Below the pieces are notes generated by a model. The model saw only the letters and a list, made by a program, of their open reading frames with translations, ran no database searches and was not told where the DNA came from. From Gnetum montanum (taxonomy: Eukaryota > Streptophyta > Gnetopsida > Gnetales > Gnetaceae): a DNA stretch of 64,000 bases. The position numbers and the translations under genes were made by a program. The stretch lies in NCBI GenBank assembly GCA_015680685.1, contig MNCI01004501.1, positions 407,979-471,978 on the forward strand. Direction: 5' to 3'. Positions 37,518 through 48,873 of the stretch are shown piece after piece (position 1 is the first letter of the stretch; every line of letters starts with the position of its first letter).

Positions 37518-37784
37518 TTACATTTTTACATGAACATGAACTATTCTTGGTGATTTTTGAGCTCCATCTTGAAACGTACACTCTTGAAAAACACCCCAAT
37601 CATTGGCTTGAATGGAGAGACCACCCATGAGAAACATGAATTCATCGGCAAGCCACATTTGGAAAGGACTGTCTCTTGGTGCTTCATGGGCTACAGCTTT
37701 GTAATAGGCCTTCAACACATGTTCTAGGAAACATCCCATCACATAGGCAATGAATGGACTCTTCATTGCTTTCTCAAAAGTCAT
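37518..37784 (-). CDS. Unrecognised ORF between integrase and 3' LTR of C, with its own TATA box
   Basis: The ATG at 37784 gives 88 residues (MTFEKAMKSPFIAYVMGCFL...). The frame stays open 13 codons further up to 37823, which suggests an upstream exon or a lost start. No family is recognised. It contains a hydrophobic, Cys-containing N-terminal part and a Trp-rich middle (QMWLADEF, NDWGVFQ). A TATAAAAGG box lies about 90 bp upstream on the same strand (about 37872-37880). It is uninterrupted while every gene around it is broken. It could be a captured host gene fragment, an accessory retroelement ORF or a chance frame. Confidence 0.35.
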   Translation of the reverse strand: MTFEKAMKSPFIAYVMGCFLEHVLKAYYKAVAHEAPRDSPFQMWLADEFMFLMGGLSIQANDWGVFQECTFQDGAQKSPRIVHVHVKM

Positions 37785-37871
37785 CTTCTCTTTCAAACCT
37801 AACACTTCTCTTACTTTCTCCACTCAACTTGAATTGGAAAATGATGAAATTCTAAGCAACCCAATCCTCCT

Positions 37872-37880
37872 TTTATAGTA
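37872..37880 (-). promoter_or_regulatory. Possible TATA box upstream of the 37518-37784 ORF
   Basis: TATAAAAGG on the minus strand in an AT-rich 3' region of C, placed suitably for a start near 37845. It is a single-motif call. Confidence 0.35.
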
Positions 37881-37884
37881 GCTA

Positions 37885-38235
37885 GAAACTCAAAATTCCT
37901 ATCAAAAATCTTCAACCAATTTTCCCTCCTTGTTCACACTCTAACCACTTTTTAAATTCTTTACTTAATTAACATAATTTTCCACTAAGTGGTTGATTAG
38001 TCATCTTTTCCACTTGTCACAAGTGTATGAGTTAAATAATTAAATTATTTCTAATTTAAATACATCTATCATATACATTTATTTAATATTATAATATTAT
38101 ATAGACTTCTCTAACTATATACCTATAAAATATAAATAGCATAATTAAACATAATTAACTATATAATTATTTTATATTAATAATTAATATTATATTCCTA
38201 ATAATTTAATAATATATACACATATTACTTTGTAT
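37885..38235. other. AT-rich noncoding stretch in the C 3' region
   Basis: Very AT-rich (especially 38030-38225, mostly TAATAT-type words). No ORF or repeat of note. Confidence 0.6.
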
Positions 38236-38586
38236 AGGGTTATCTTCAAGTCGTATGCAATTGTCCAAAATAATGTTTTATATGTAAAACATTATATGGA
38301 AATTGCAATTCCATGCTATCCAAGGTTGATAATTTGTAAGTATCCTCTGAAAATTTCTTTGTAATCTAAAATGGACTAGTCCATGTCGGTGTAAACTTAT
38401 TCAATTTCTTCATATTCCATAATGGGATAAGATCCCTTGTTTTGAAAGTTCTTTTCAAAGCTTTCTTATTGAACCATGTTTTAACTTGAAAGGTGTTCCA
38501 TAGCAAATTATCCCTTAGTTAATCTATTTCAAATTCTCTTTTAATGAGAAAAGTTATGAAACTTCTATATTTATCAATTTTTTCAC
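38236..38586 (-). pseudogene. C integrase C-terminal tail, separated by D
   Basis: The minus strand carries the end of the C integrase. KTWFNKKALKRTFKTRDLI (about 38488-38432) corresponds to the basic, DLV-containing tail, and NKFTPTWTSPF (about 38404-38372) to the GPF-type module, followed by SEDTYKLSTLDSME. The main integrase lies at 54510-55477. The frame continues exactly across D when one copy of the 4-bp CAGT overlap is kept. This dates D as younger than C. Confidence 0.82.
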
Positions 38587-40187
38587 TGTTGAAACACCGT
38601 GGAAATTGCGAGTCGGCCTCAGGCAAAGATTTGTGATCCGGGCAAGAGTACATGACAGAATTCCAGAAAGAAGAACAAGACAGGGCGATGCAAGGAGGTG
38701 CGCAGCATCAAGACTTTGATTTTCCTTTGCGGATTTCTTATCTTACTATGTTTTTCATTATTTATGCTATAGCATGCAACATAGCGTAATGACGCTTTGC
38801 GTAACATAGTCCGACATTCAAAGGCAGCTTACTTCAACAGCTTTGGCAAAGCCTAAGGCCTAAGCAGCGTAATATGCGACTTCTCGTATATTTTGGCTAA
38901 GTCTTTTGTCCAAGGCCGAGTTTACGCTCTGTACGCACGGCAGCGTAATGAGCATCGAAAAAGTCAAAGAGAGACCAAAGATGCATAGTAGATTGGTGCC
39001 TTCTTTTTTTACATATTGGCCGCCTTACGCTCGTTACGCAATGCAGCGTGTGTCAGCGTAAGTCATCGTCAAAGTAATCATTGCTTACGCTTCACTACGC
39101 ACGGTGGCGTAAATGAACGTAAAGTAACTTGAATCTATTGTCTTCATGCTTTATTACAATCTTATACACGACGCAATGCATACGAGCATAATGTAGCCCA
39201 AAATCAACTGAGATATGCCCAACCCACATTTTTCACTCATACGCACAATACGAAGATGCGTGTATTGTGCCTAGTCACGGATTTTAACACAAGGATGGTC
39301 AAGTCAACGATCTTCTAAAAAGTCTAAAACACGTGTCATCACAGTTGTGCTTTCTCCACATATCGTCAAACCTATAAATATCCCAGTTGGCGAAGAAAAA
39401 AGGGGGACAACAACAGACACACACAGAGACAGAGAAACCACGAAGATAGAGAGAAAGAGCAGCATTTTCTAGCAACCACCTTACTAGCTCTAGCTTTCCA
39501 CAGAGACAGGAGACACTTGGCTTGAGCATTGGCAGTAAGAGCGATTACCCCTTTGGCGAAGACACAACTTTCTCCATTGGTGATCATCGGTAGTTCCGAG
39601 CAAAGACTACCTAAGGCAAAAGGAGCAGAGCAGAGATCCAGAGATCATCTGGTATGGTTTGTGAGTTTCTATTGATCAGAAGCAGTTGATCGATAGATGT
39701 TAGAACTTGACCTTCCTTCCATCCCTTCTCCAGCCTACAAGGTAGATCAGATTCTATTCTGCACTCCTACTCAGAGAGTTTACTTGTTTCTTTTACTTTG
39801 TGTTTGCTTCATACAAAACAATCGAGGTTGCCCCAGTGTAACTTGAATATACAAAATACTCATTTTCCCGGGTCAAACCATAGATCTTGTAATCACGCGT
39901 TTCTCTCCTGTCTGGTTCCTATTATCGAGTTAACGCTATCATCATCGTTACCATTCATCTACATCGCTTTTCTCTCATTTCGCGACTCGCCGAATCAGAT
40001 CCTTCCACGAAATATTCATAATCTTCATCAGTTTACTGATTAGTAAGTCCCTGTCTGATCGACAAGACCATTCAGGGTGTCGCGGATTTGTCTTTCCAGC
40101 ATAGCCCTCACGCAGATCCGTGGTTAAAACTGTGTACACGGGATTTTGTTTGGTATTTTCCAGCTACCAACATTTTCTGTCGTTATA
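38587..40187 (+). repeat. D 5' LTR (about 1.6 kb)
   Basis: Starts TGTTGAAACACC in the C integrase and ends near CGTTATA before the PBS. Its last 98 bp match 54407-54505. The U3 part (38780-39115) is crowded with TTACGC/GCGTAA words, about ten in 340 bp. TATA box at 39373-39380. End position is accurate to about 2 bp. Short antisense frames at 39299-39587 are not convincing genes. Confidence 0.85.
39373..39380 (+). promoter_or_regulatory. TATA box of the D LTR
   Basis: CCTATAAATATCCC, with the expected start of the transcript about 30 bp on. It is the only good TATA box in the LTR and leaves about 780 bp of R and U5. Confidence 0.7.
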
Positions 40188-40193
40188 GTTTTC

Positions 40194-40211
40194 TGGTGCT
40201 AGAAGGAGGGC
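40194..40211 (+). other. D primer-binding site
   Basis: TGGTGCTAGAAGGAGGGC, a few bases inside the LTR. Sixteen of these bases (GTGCTAGAAGGAGGGC) recur in the PBS position of C. I could not assign the matching tRNA. Confidence 0.6.
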
Positions 40212-40429
40212 CTAGGCTCCGATCCATATTTTTCGAGTAGCCCTGTTAGCGATTTATACCCAAAACCATAAACATAATACCTCTGGGGAAGTTTACGGCA
40301 AATCGCGTGGTGTAGATCAGCCACAGGAATGATTCCTCTGGAATCCTACAGGGTAGAAAGCCTATTTGCGATCTTTTTGTCAGCCTTTTATTAGATCCAG
40401 TCATTTGTCACAGCTAATCCACTCAATCA
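40212..40429 (+). other. D untranslated leader
   Basis: No ORF. It lies between the PBS and the gag ATG and would hold packaging signals in a live element. Confidence 0.5.
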
Positions 40430-43190
40430 ATGGATTCCATATACACAACCACAACCGCTATGGTCACCGCTGATGTGGGTACCACATCTGTGAACCCTAT
40501 CGCTGTCACCAGACCAGCTTTTGGTGCAGCGGGATCGCAGGGACCATCGCATAGGTCATTGAGACTGCAGGGCAAAGACCATGTTTTCATGGTTGTAACC
40601 CCTAAAGAATACAATTTCATCTGCGTTAAGATCCAAGCAAAGCTTGCCCTTAGCCGAGCCGAGATCGAAGCAAAAAGAAACTTTGAGATGATCCATCGAG
40701 GAGGTCACGATTTCACTCCAACAGCCTATGACATTATCCCTTTGACCGAACATCAACATGAAATTATAACACAGTTGGTCATGGCCAAGGGCCAGGCTTC
40801 ACGGGCTACGCTGGAGCCCCAGAATGGGGAGGAGGAAAATGATGAATTGGCAGCCCAGTCTGAACACTCGTTCCATACTCTGAGCCCCCACACGTACATA
40901 AATCCCCTGTTTCCTTTCAATAGAGAGGTCGCTCCTCTTGACCCAGCCATGACCACACAGACACATTTCCCTATCATTCCCCAAGCCACTGCGTAGCCAT
41001 CTGGGTTGCAAATGCAAATACCCCACAACAACATGGGGGCAGTTTCATCGCTGCATGTACTCAGTATTCTGTCGGTGGTTCTAGCGACCACCGCGCCCCA
41101 TTTCATCCCGCAGATCCAACCCCAAACCATGTCCACAACTCGTTCGATCCAAACTTCCCCCTCCAACCCGACAGATCACCACCGTCGTGCAACCACAGAT
41201 GCCTGTCCAACGGCCTGCCGTGAGTCAGTGGACCTACCCCGTGGCACAACACAACCAGTCTGCGGAATATGATGTGCAACCCTCGGTGGCACCCGCAACA
41301 CATATTCCGCAGATGGTTCTACAATATCCTCATCCTTATCCCGTGCAGCAGATGGTGACTAACCTCTCTTCCCAAACTGGTGGGTGGTGGTCTTCAGAGG
41401 CCCCCCTGGCTGCAGGGATTCCCGCCCCACCATCTACCAGCCAAATCATTCCACCACTTCCACTGCCTAGCATGGCTTTTCCAGGTCAGCCCCCTGCTCC
41501 TCTTGCATAGGCACCTCTAGCAACAGGTTTGGATCAAGCCTTTCTACTTATTCAAACTCTCACCGAGGAGGTTAGGCATCTTAAGGCTACTGGGTCAGAC
41601 ACGGTACAGATCATGGACTTCTACCAAGATGATCCTATCAGCTCAGCGGTCCCTATGTTGTCATTGCCAACAGGGATGTCCTTGCCTCATTTTACCAAGT
41701 ATAATGGGGAGGGAGATCCTAACGCTCACTTGGTCACGTTTAGATCTGAATCCTTGTTGCTGCAACAGTGACCTCACACGATTATTAGCATCTTTGCTAT
41801 GTCGTTGACAGGGAAAGCTCTAGACTGGTATCGGGCCCTCCCACACTCTTCCATCTCAACCTTGGAAGAGCTTCTGACACAATTCGTGACTCGCTTTAAA
41901 TACAACTTAAAGCCAGAAGTCACGTTAGATCAACTTATGGGAGTGAAACAAGATCCTCTCAAGCCAATCCAGAAGTTCATACAGCGCTGGAATGCTACTT
42001 TGAATGAAATCCGTGAGCCAATCGCGGATTCGCATTTATTGGCCATTTTCAAAGGAGCATTCAATGACTTCATTAAGTCAAAGTTGTATTATCTTTCCCC
42101 CAACTCCTTACATCAGGCCTTCGCTCAAATTAGGAGCATCCAAGATGCTGCGGAGGCCAGCAAAGACCCGACGTATGTCACCTACAGGAACGTCCATAAC
42201 AAGGGCAAGGACAAAGGTAAAGCAGCGACAACGATAGTAGCTGCGCTGGCTGAAGGCCCAAAGAACAAGAACAAGAAGGCACCTACCACGCCTCCTGAGA
42301 CCACGGCCAGTGCAAGTGGCATCAGCCAAGACACGGCTGCCCCTAAAGGCTCCCCCCAGCCAAAACCAAACTTTGAGCGTAAAGATCGCTCAAAGTATAC
42401 AGCCTTGCCTGTAAAACATTTAGAACTGTTGAAACAATTGTTAGGGGTTGGATACATGCAACCCAAGAGGGTATCCGAAGAGGCTCTGAAGCGTCACAGA
42501 CGTCATTGTGAACTGCTGAAGAACCCTTCTTTAGCCCTACCTAACGAACTACCAGTTCCGAAATCTTTCAGGCTGGACCATTTCTGTGACTACCACCAGT
42601 TGTGTGGTCACGATACAAACTATTGCTGGGCATTGAAGGATGACACTCAACGCATGATCGACGAGGGTCATCTGAAACTGGACGGCAGTAGTCCGGCACG
42701 TCTAGAAAACCAAGCATTGCACGTGTATAAGGATTCGTTGAATGCAAATGATGCACCCTATACAATCAGTGTAGTGAATACGGACAGTGATAGGAAGGCA
42801 CCATCCAGACAACCTTTCGTTTTGCTTGTGCCAACCAACTCACAACAGGGGGGAGCCCTTCATCGACAGCCAGTGGCATCTCAAGGCCACCTTTTATCAT
42901 TTGTGCACCTTCTTAGAATGCCACCCAGCCATGTAGTAGTAGCCAAGCCGCGGCCTCATCCGCACCCACGCATAGGCCATCTTTCATCATTAGAGCGCCA
43001 AAACCACTGGCTGCTCCTCTCATGCAGGGGCAGACCTCTAAACAAAACCGCCAACCACCACCTGACAAACAAAAGTGAGAGGATACATCTATCAATGTTA
43101 CAAAAGACTACTCTACGCTCGGCTTCCCTAAACCCAGGCCCCTGGCCTCTGTGCCTTCGCCTGTACCTCAGAGACAGGATAAAGGTGTAG
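40430..43190 (+). pseudogene. D Gag, Tat type
   Basis: ATG at 40430. A Thr/Ala-rich start is followed by a 188-codon frame, a frameshift (about 41000-41180) and a Pro/Gln-rich stretch. The Gag domain (about 41640-42170) has PHFTKYNGEGDPNAHLVTF, LTGKALDWYRALPHSSI and LKPIQKFIQRWNATLNEI. The Tat-type Cys/His motif FCDYHQLCGHDTNYC lies at about 42582-42626, followed by the LKDDTQRMIDEGHL helix. TAG (41508) and TGA (41769) are in-frame stops. A one-base shift near the six-G run at 42848-42853 moves the true frame to that of the protease. Confidence 0.87.
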
Positions 43191-44062
43191 AAACGCATTC
43201 TCCCCCTCTTGGCGAGAAAAGCAACAACCCCTCGACGGACACCACTCCACCTCGGGAGATTCGTCTCTTGGGAAGAATGGAAGAAGACAAGGGGAACAAA
43301 CAACCTAGCCGAGAGAGGGACCTCCTCGACGTGTTTACGCAGGTTAAACAGGCTTTAAAACAAAAAAATACAACACTGAGCCTCTATGACCTGCTTATGA
43401 CATCCCAAAAACACCGTGAGGCTATAGTCTATATGCTAACATCCATACCTATGGATGAAAGCTTACTAGCGGAGGAGGAAGCGATCCACGCGGTCATGTT
43501 TCCTTCCGAAGCTGAGCAACCCAAGCCCACCTCACTGACCTTTCATGACGAGTCCATCAAAGATGATCCTGAGAAAGGTCAGGTGACCACTGAACCCATG
43601 TTCATCATAATTCGGGTTGGTCAGTACCTGATCCAGAGAGTACATGTGGATGATGGCGCCACTGCAAACGTCATTCCTTATCCCATCGTGGATAGGTTGG
43701 GTCTGGTCGACCAGATCATTCCCACGATGACAACCTGCATAAAGTCGTTCAATGGAGCAAGGGTTCAAGTCAAGGGGATGGTGCGTATCGAGTTTGTGGC
43801 AGGGAAGAAATTCTCAACAGATGCCACATTCTTAGTCGTCGAGGAGATGTCTGGCTTCAACTTGATCCTAGGAAGGTCTTGGTTAGCCCAGCTGAGGGTG
43901 GTTTCATCACCGATACATCAAGAAATACACCTACCTTACGCAAGAGGGGAGGTAGTGATACGCGGCGATGAAACCACCTCCAGAACTGTCAAAAACATTG
44001 AGGAAGAATGGGGTTCGGAGATAGAAGCCTCGGATAATCAGACCAATCTCCAAATCCCTTAA
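43191..44062 (+). pseudogene. D aspartic protease
   Basis: Open frame with no internal stop (start of the open stretch at 43151). A linker runs to about 43430. The SLLAEEEAIHAVMF and PTSLTFHDESI words come before the domain, as is usual in Tat elements. The catalytic loop is VHVDDGATANVIPYPIVDRL (about 43651-43710), Asp-Asp-Gly in place of Asp-Ser/Thr-Gly. Then come VKGMVRIEFVAGKKFSTDAT and the second-half box NLILGRSWLAQLRVV (about 43858-43905). It would mature Gag and Pol. Gag and protease lie in one polyprotein. Confidence 0.85.
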
Positions 44063-44458
44063 AAAACTGAAACCAATGATGACAGTTCAGCCTGGGCCAA
44101 CTTGCCATTTCAGGATAGCGGCGTGGAGGAGTCAGACCGTAAGCCCCTCCACCCTTACGCAGCATTGGACGTAAAGGCTATTAAGAAACAATTGCGAATT
44201 AGCGGTTGAACTGAACGGCATTTACGCACATTGTCATGTTTCTTAACAATTATCGCGGTTTACGCTTAGCATTTCGTTTTCGCTTAATGCATATTCACGT
44301 CATAGAAATTTTCAATGTTTACGCTTGTCATTCCTTCTTTACATTGTTACATTCTTGTTATGTACGCATTCACATCTTTTGATCACTTTAGCCCAAATAC
44401 GCAAAAACAACAAAAAATATACACTACCACCTTACGCTTTCTACATTACGCAGAGGGT
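44063..44458 (+). other. D spacer after protease, TTACGC-rich
   Basis: No sense ORF of note. Several TTACGC words occur (for example around 44155, 44224, 44260, 44317, 44430). It is the start of the long interval between protease and RT. In Ogre elements this position holds an intron. Confidence 0.5.
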
Positions 44459-44621
44459 CCACAACGGCCTTAAACTAGTTGTGGCCCGCAATGGCCTAAA
44501 ACTAACCATGGCCTGCAATGGCCTAAAACTAACCATGGCCCGCAATGGCCTAAAACTAGCTTCCAGATTACGCAAACACTCATGACGGCCCGCAATGTCC
44601 TAAAACTAGTAATTCCACTCC
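44459..44621 (+). repeat. D upstream tandem array, about 27-bp unit
   Basis: About five units built on gcaatggcctaaaactaacc, three of them in perfect 27-bp register. The first unit is flanked by the 7-bp inverted repeat CCACAAC/GTTGTGG. The shared core TAAAACTAG/C is also the core of the array at 52804-53287. It lies just beyond the 3' end of the antisense gene. Confidence 0.85.
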
Positions 44622-44877
44622 GTCGTAACATAACTTAGGTGAAACCGTTAACAACTACGCTTACGCTTTGCAGATAAAAATGCAAAAGACACAAAGACAA
44701 AAATATATATAACACTTAAAATTTTCACAAAATCTTATCGCTAGTCTTTCACTCATCCCAGTAATCATTGTTAGCAACAATCAATAAAACCATGCGTAAA
44801 CCACAATTATGCATCTCCTCTGACGCCACTGTCACCAGTATCTCTTAAGTCTGGCTCTAGTCCTAATAAATCATCCT

Positions 44878-47800
44878 CTAGTGGGCCTCCTCTCCTTCAT
44901 GAGGAATCCCCTCTTCATGAGGTCCCTGCTCTGGTATCGGCTCCACGGGAGGATGCTCTTCATCGCTGCGTTCTTCCTCTTGTACTGGCTCCTCAGCTTG
45001 CTCATCTTCTTTGTCCTCTGTTGGTACCTAGATACAGAAAAAATGTTAGCAAGAGCAAAACTTGACAATACAATTAGAAAATTTAGATTTAGTCATGCAT
45101 AAACTTACTCGCGATGGCCCTGCTTCCGTAGCAAAGGGAAGCTTGTCTAAGCCAGCCCACAGGCGCTCCATGATCTCATCCTCAGTCAGATCAAACCACG
45201 CTCCATCTCCCAGGGCAGCTCCAACCTTCACCTTCCCTTTCTCTACGTCAGTCCAGCAAGGTGGGTCCAGGAAGAATGTAGGCACTATAGTCTGGCCCCC
45301 AGGGAGAGTCATCTTCCTTTCCGAGGATGCACTTACAATCACCTGCTCTTCAAACTTCTTGAAGGCTTCGGATGCTCCAATAACGTCAAGGAAAACTTGC
45401 AAGGATTGAGCTTTGACGGCAGAATCGCGATAAAGTTTACGATAAGCGATGCTTTCTCGCTTATACAAATTTTTGTGGTCCTTTTCCTTCTGCCCCCACT
45501 CTTGCACACTTGCATAGTAATCCCTCCAATCTTGGCTTTTCTGGGCTAGGAGCTCTATCTGCATCCGCTGCTCTACCAACGCCCAACTGGTTTGCACGCT
45601 ATTTTCGATGGCAATCCAATAACGGGAGTAGTCAATAACAGCAGTACGCCAGTCCTCATCGCCCGTCTCCCGCGTCTGTAGGAATTGGCATCGCGACTTC
45701 AGGTCTCTAACCTCTTTGGTCAGAGACTCAATCTTCTGCTTGGACCTCTGCAGCTTTTTCCAGAGGTTTTCATTCACACCCTTACTCTCCCATAAGGAGC
45801 GTGTCGAGCGTAATGCACATTTACTCATCTCCTCATAAATGTGACGTGGCACGGCCGCCCCATCCGATGGAGGCTCCACTGTGTCCAAATCAATGGGCTC
45901 CGTTGGGTCCCATCGAAGGCGAGCTCCTAACAGCAAACATTATCATTGTATATGACACATTACTACTGTATAACAAAATAAACCTTTTATAGCTACAACA
46001 TACCAGCTTCAGGATCGACGCACTCGAGGCGCTCGATCATGTCACTGACAACGCCTTCCATGAAGGCGAACTTGTCAGGAAAGTCTCTCCATGCTCTGCT
46101 CACAGTGACGGACGTGGATGCCTCTTCTTCTCTTGTAGCGTAGTCAAATTAGAAACTTTAATTATTAACAGAATTCTGCAAAAATTTCTAACACGCTCAT
46201 TACCTCTACCAGTAACAATGGCGACCCCGCCAACCTCTTCTGCTTCCTTCCCCCCTTCACGCACAAGGGTCTGTGCGTTGCTTACCCCTCCAGCTGGGGC
46301 CTCCTCACGCACATGAGTCTATGCGGCGTTTGTCTCAACAGCTAGGGCCTCTTTTTCTGAAACTGGGGCCCCTTCCCCATGACTCAGTATCACTTCCCCT
46401 ATTTCAGGGGCCAGCTGCTCCATAATTTTCACTGGTCATATCACAATGCTCTTAATACATCATCCCAGATATTCTAAGTAAACATTACGTAATGCAGTTT
46501 TCAATACATCTCCCTCACGCTTACCAGGCAGAGGCTTACTCCGCTTAACTCTGACCTCCACAATTCGACCCGTGCTGCTCCCAGGCTCCGCAGAAGCCTC
46601 GGCTATACGGAGCCTTTTACCCCGAGCTGCAGGTTCTACAATTTCTTCCGCCAGGCGTTTTCCTCGTGAGGCATCGCCAATGTAAGTAGGCATTATCCCG
46701 CCTACACTATCGAGGCCTCACACTCGAGGCACTGCCAAACCTCTGGTCATTATAGACAGAGATTCCCCAATCCCTTCCAAAGGATCCTGCCCATGGGTAG
46801 TGCTGAGGATATGCGTAATCCAAGGTTTGGATAGCTGGTCTCAGTCTTGTTGCACCCAGACCCCATCCCTTTGGATGACCAAAAACTCAGCAAAACACCG
46901 AAGGTAAGCTATGAAGAAGGCGTAATGCATATTGAAACGAGACTTGAGCTTCTTGCGAAGCTTGATCATCTCAACGCGCAGTCCCGCAGCAAAATGGCTT
47001 GCCCAATTGAACTGGGTCCCTTCTTCTAGAACCTCCCGCATAATACGGGTCTGCTCTATGGAAAAGAACTTCCCTTGCGAGAGCGTTTTGGGGAAAGTCC
47101 GGGCCCGAAAAAGGGGATAAACTATCTTGGTGACTCCTAGTTCGATTCGTTCACAAGGAATCCCTTTAGGCTCCTTCTTTACCCTTACCCACTCCTCCAG
47201 CCACTTCTGGCAGTCGAGACTCCTCTTCACCTTCTCGTCTATGGGAAGGCCGTTAGAGGGAACGCCAAAAAGGTCTGCAAAGAGCTGAGCGTCAATGGTG
47301 AAACTTACACACACGTTATGCACACGCATGCAAAAACGCTCTGCCTTTTCGCTAAAGGAGTTGACCAGGGTTAGCATTTCGCTGGCAAGGACATCAGGAG
47401 TTGTAGCTAAAAATTAATGCATTAGCCTTGCTTCTCGGATCTTGGAGACTACCGCAACTGGGGCCGCTGCGTGGCTGAGCCAGCGTTGTGCATCCTTGAT
47501 GTCGCCGTAGCAGAAGAGAACGGTATTTGCCTCGTGGCCGGAAATCGTAAGGGTAATCTTCCAGGATTCCCTGACTAAACAGTGTGAGACACAGGTCAGG
47601 AAAAAACATTATTACACAACGTTCACAGTTCACAACTACACCACGCAACAATAGAATACATAGCAGTCTTACCAAGTCCAAATGGCAAAGGAAATGGAGG
47701 AAGGTTCCTCTACATGTCCTCAACGGTAAGGGGCGGATCCAAGGTCCAGTCATCATGTAGCCACCCGAGATTTTGGCAATTCTCAAAAGCGTCAGCATAG

Positions 47801-48873
47801 CGGGTGGGGTACTCATGAATATCGAAGCCGATCTGCCCCATCACACCAGCGCGTATGTTGCTAGTTGAGGTAAACGCCTTTATTGTCGTTTCGGTCCATG
47901 ACAACGTATCACCATCTCCTACTAACATGTTCTCATGAATGAAAAACCTGTACCATACCACATAGATTTATCTTACTCTTTACAAAACTTAGACAATAGA
48001 CATATAACAATATAGCCAACATAATTGCTTACCCGCCTGAGTACTACACGGTGCCTGGTGGGTTCTGGAAGTAGGTCGAGACGTGGCGAGCCATGAACAG
48101 AGTGTTATAGGCATGGTAACAACTAAACTAGGCCATCTCCCAGATCCAACCTAAGCGCCTCAAACCTCGAGCGCTAAGTTCTCGGTCCTCGGGATGACCA
48201 GTATCGATGGCTCCGTATGTCAAGAAGGCCAAAATTCCCTGCGCAGAACCCACTAACAGGTGCTCCAAAATGGCACCAGCAATACCGCCTGACAAATTAG
48301 ACCATATAATAACGTTGTAGTTACGCAATAAGAACTGCAGAAACTCCAGCGCACCCTTTTGAAACCATATGGCCTTCCCGTGCAACCGAGTTTACAGAGG
48401 AGGGACATTAGGCACGATCGGGTTTATGCAGCACAAAACCCCAACGATGTCTAAGACGATCAAAACAGGCTTTAGCATAATACTGTACAGAAAACACAAT
48501 ACACAGATCAACGCCTAGATTTACATTTTCATGTTTGAATACAGAAAACCTACATATTACGCTTAGTTATCCATGCCGAAATCACCCAAACCCTTACAAT
48601 AGCGCAAGGTTTGTCCCTGACAATGGCGATAGATGCAACCCCATTAAACCCTCACCTTAACGCGAGGTCCATAGTCTAAAACCCCCGTTTGCGCGAACAA
48701 CGCTACAACAATAAACACAGCTAGAATAAAAAAAATACGCAAGAGACGGCCTACCAGTTCAAGGGCGTAGGGTGCCTCACTTCAACCACCGCCTGCGAAG
48801 CGCGTTCCATATTCTCTTGTACCTCGTCGATCTTAGCCAATTTCGTGTTCTTCTTTTTCAATTTAGGCACCAT
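44878..48873 (-). pseudogene. Eight-exon antisense gene inside D (FCP1-like N-terminus, coiled coil, acidic tail)
   Basis: Exons (minus strand): 48873-48755, 48482-48033, 47947-47673, 47574-46525, 46431-46204, 46129-46004, 45926-45109, 45027-44878. All seven introns are GT-AG, all phases agree and the sum is 3216 nt, 1072 codons with the stop. The start is MVPKLKKKNTKLAKI. Exon 2 has LKPVLIVLDIVGVLC and FLQFLLRNYNVIIWSNLSGG, which resemble the NLI/FCP1 phosphatase fold, but the second catalytic Asp is absent. Exon 4 (SFTIDAQLFADLFGVPSNGL...) recalls the plant-transposon-protein domain. Exon 7 has a coiled coil (about 45790-45700). Exon 8 is an acidic tail ending GEEAH. About eight in-frame stops, all TAG, TGA or TAA, make it a pseudogene. 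The function is unknown. Tat elements are known to carry antisense extra ORFs, but usually elsewhere. Confidence 0.7.

Noticed and set aside
37885-38235. AT-rich stretch as an origin or scaffold-attachment site
   Set aside because: Nothing beyond base composition supports it.
39299-39587. Two overlapping Cys/Leu-rich minus-strand ORFs in the D LTR
   Set aside because: They lie across the TATA box and start region of the LTR on the opposite strand, share no domain and look accidental.
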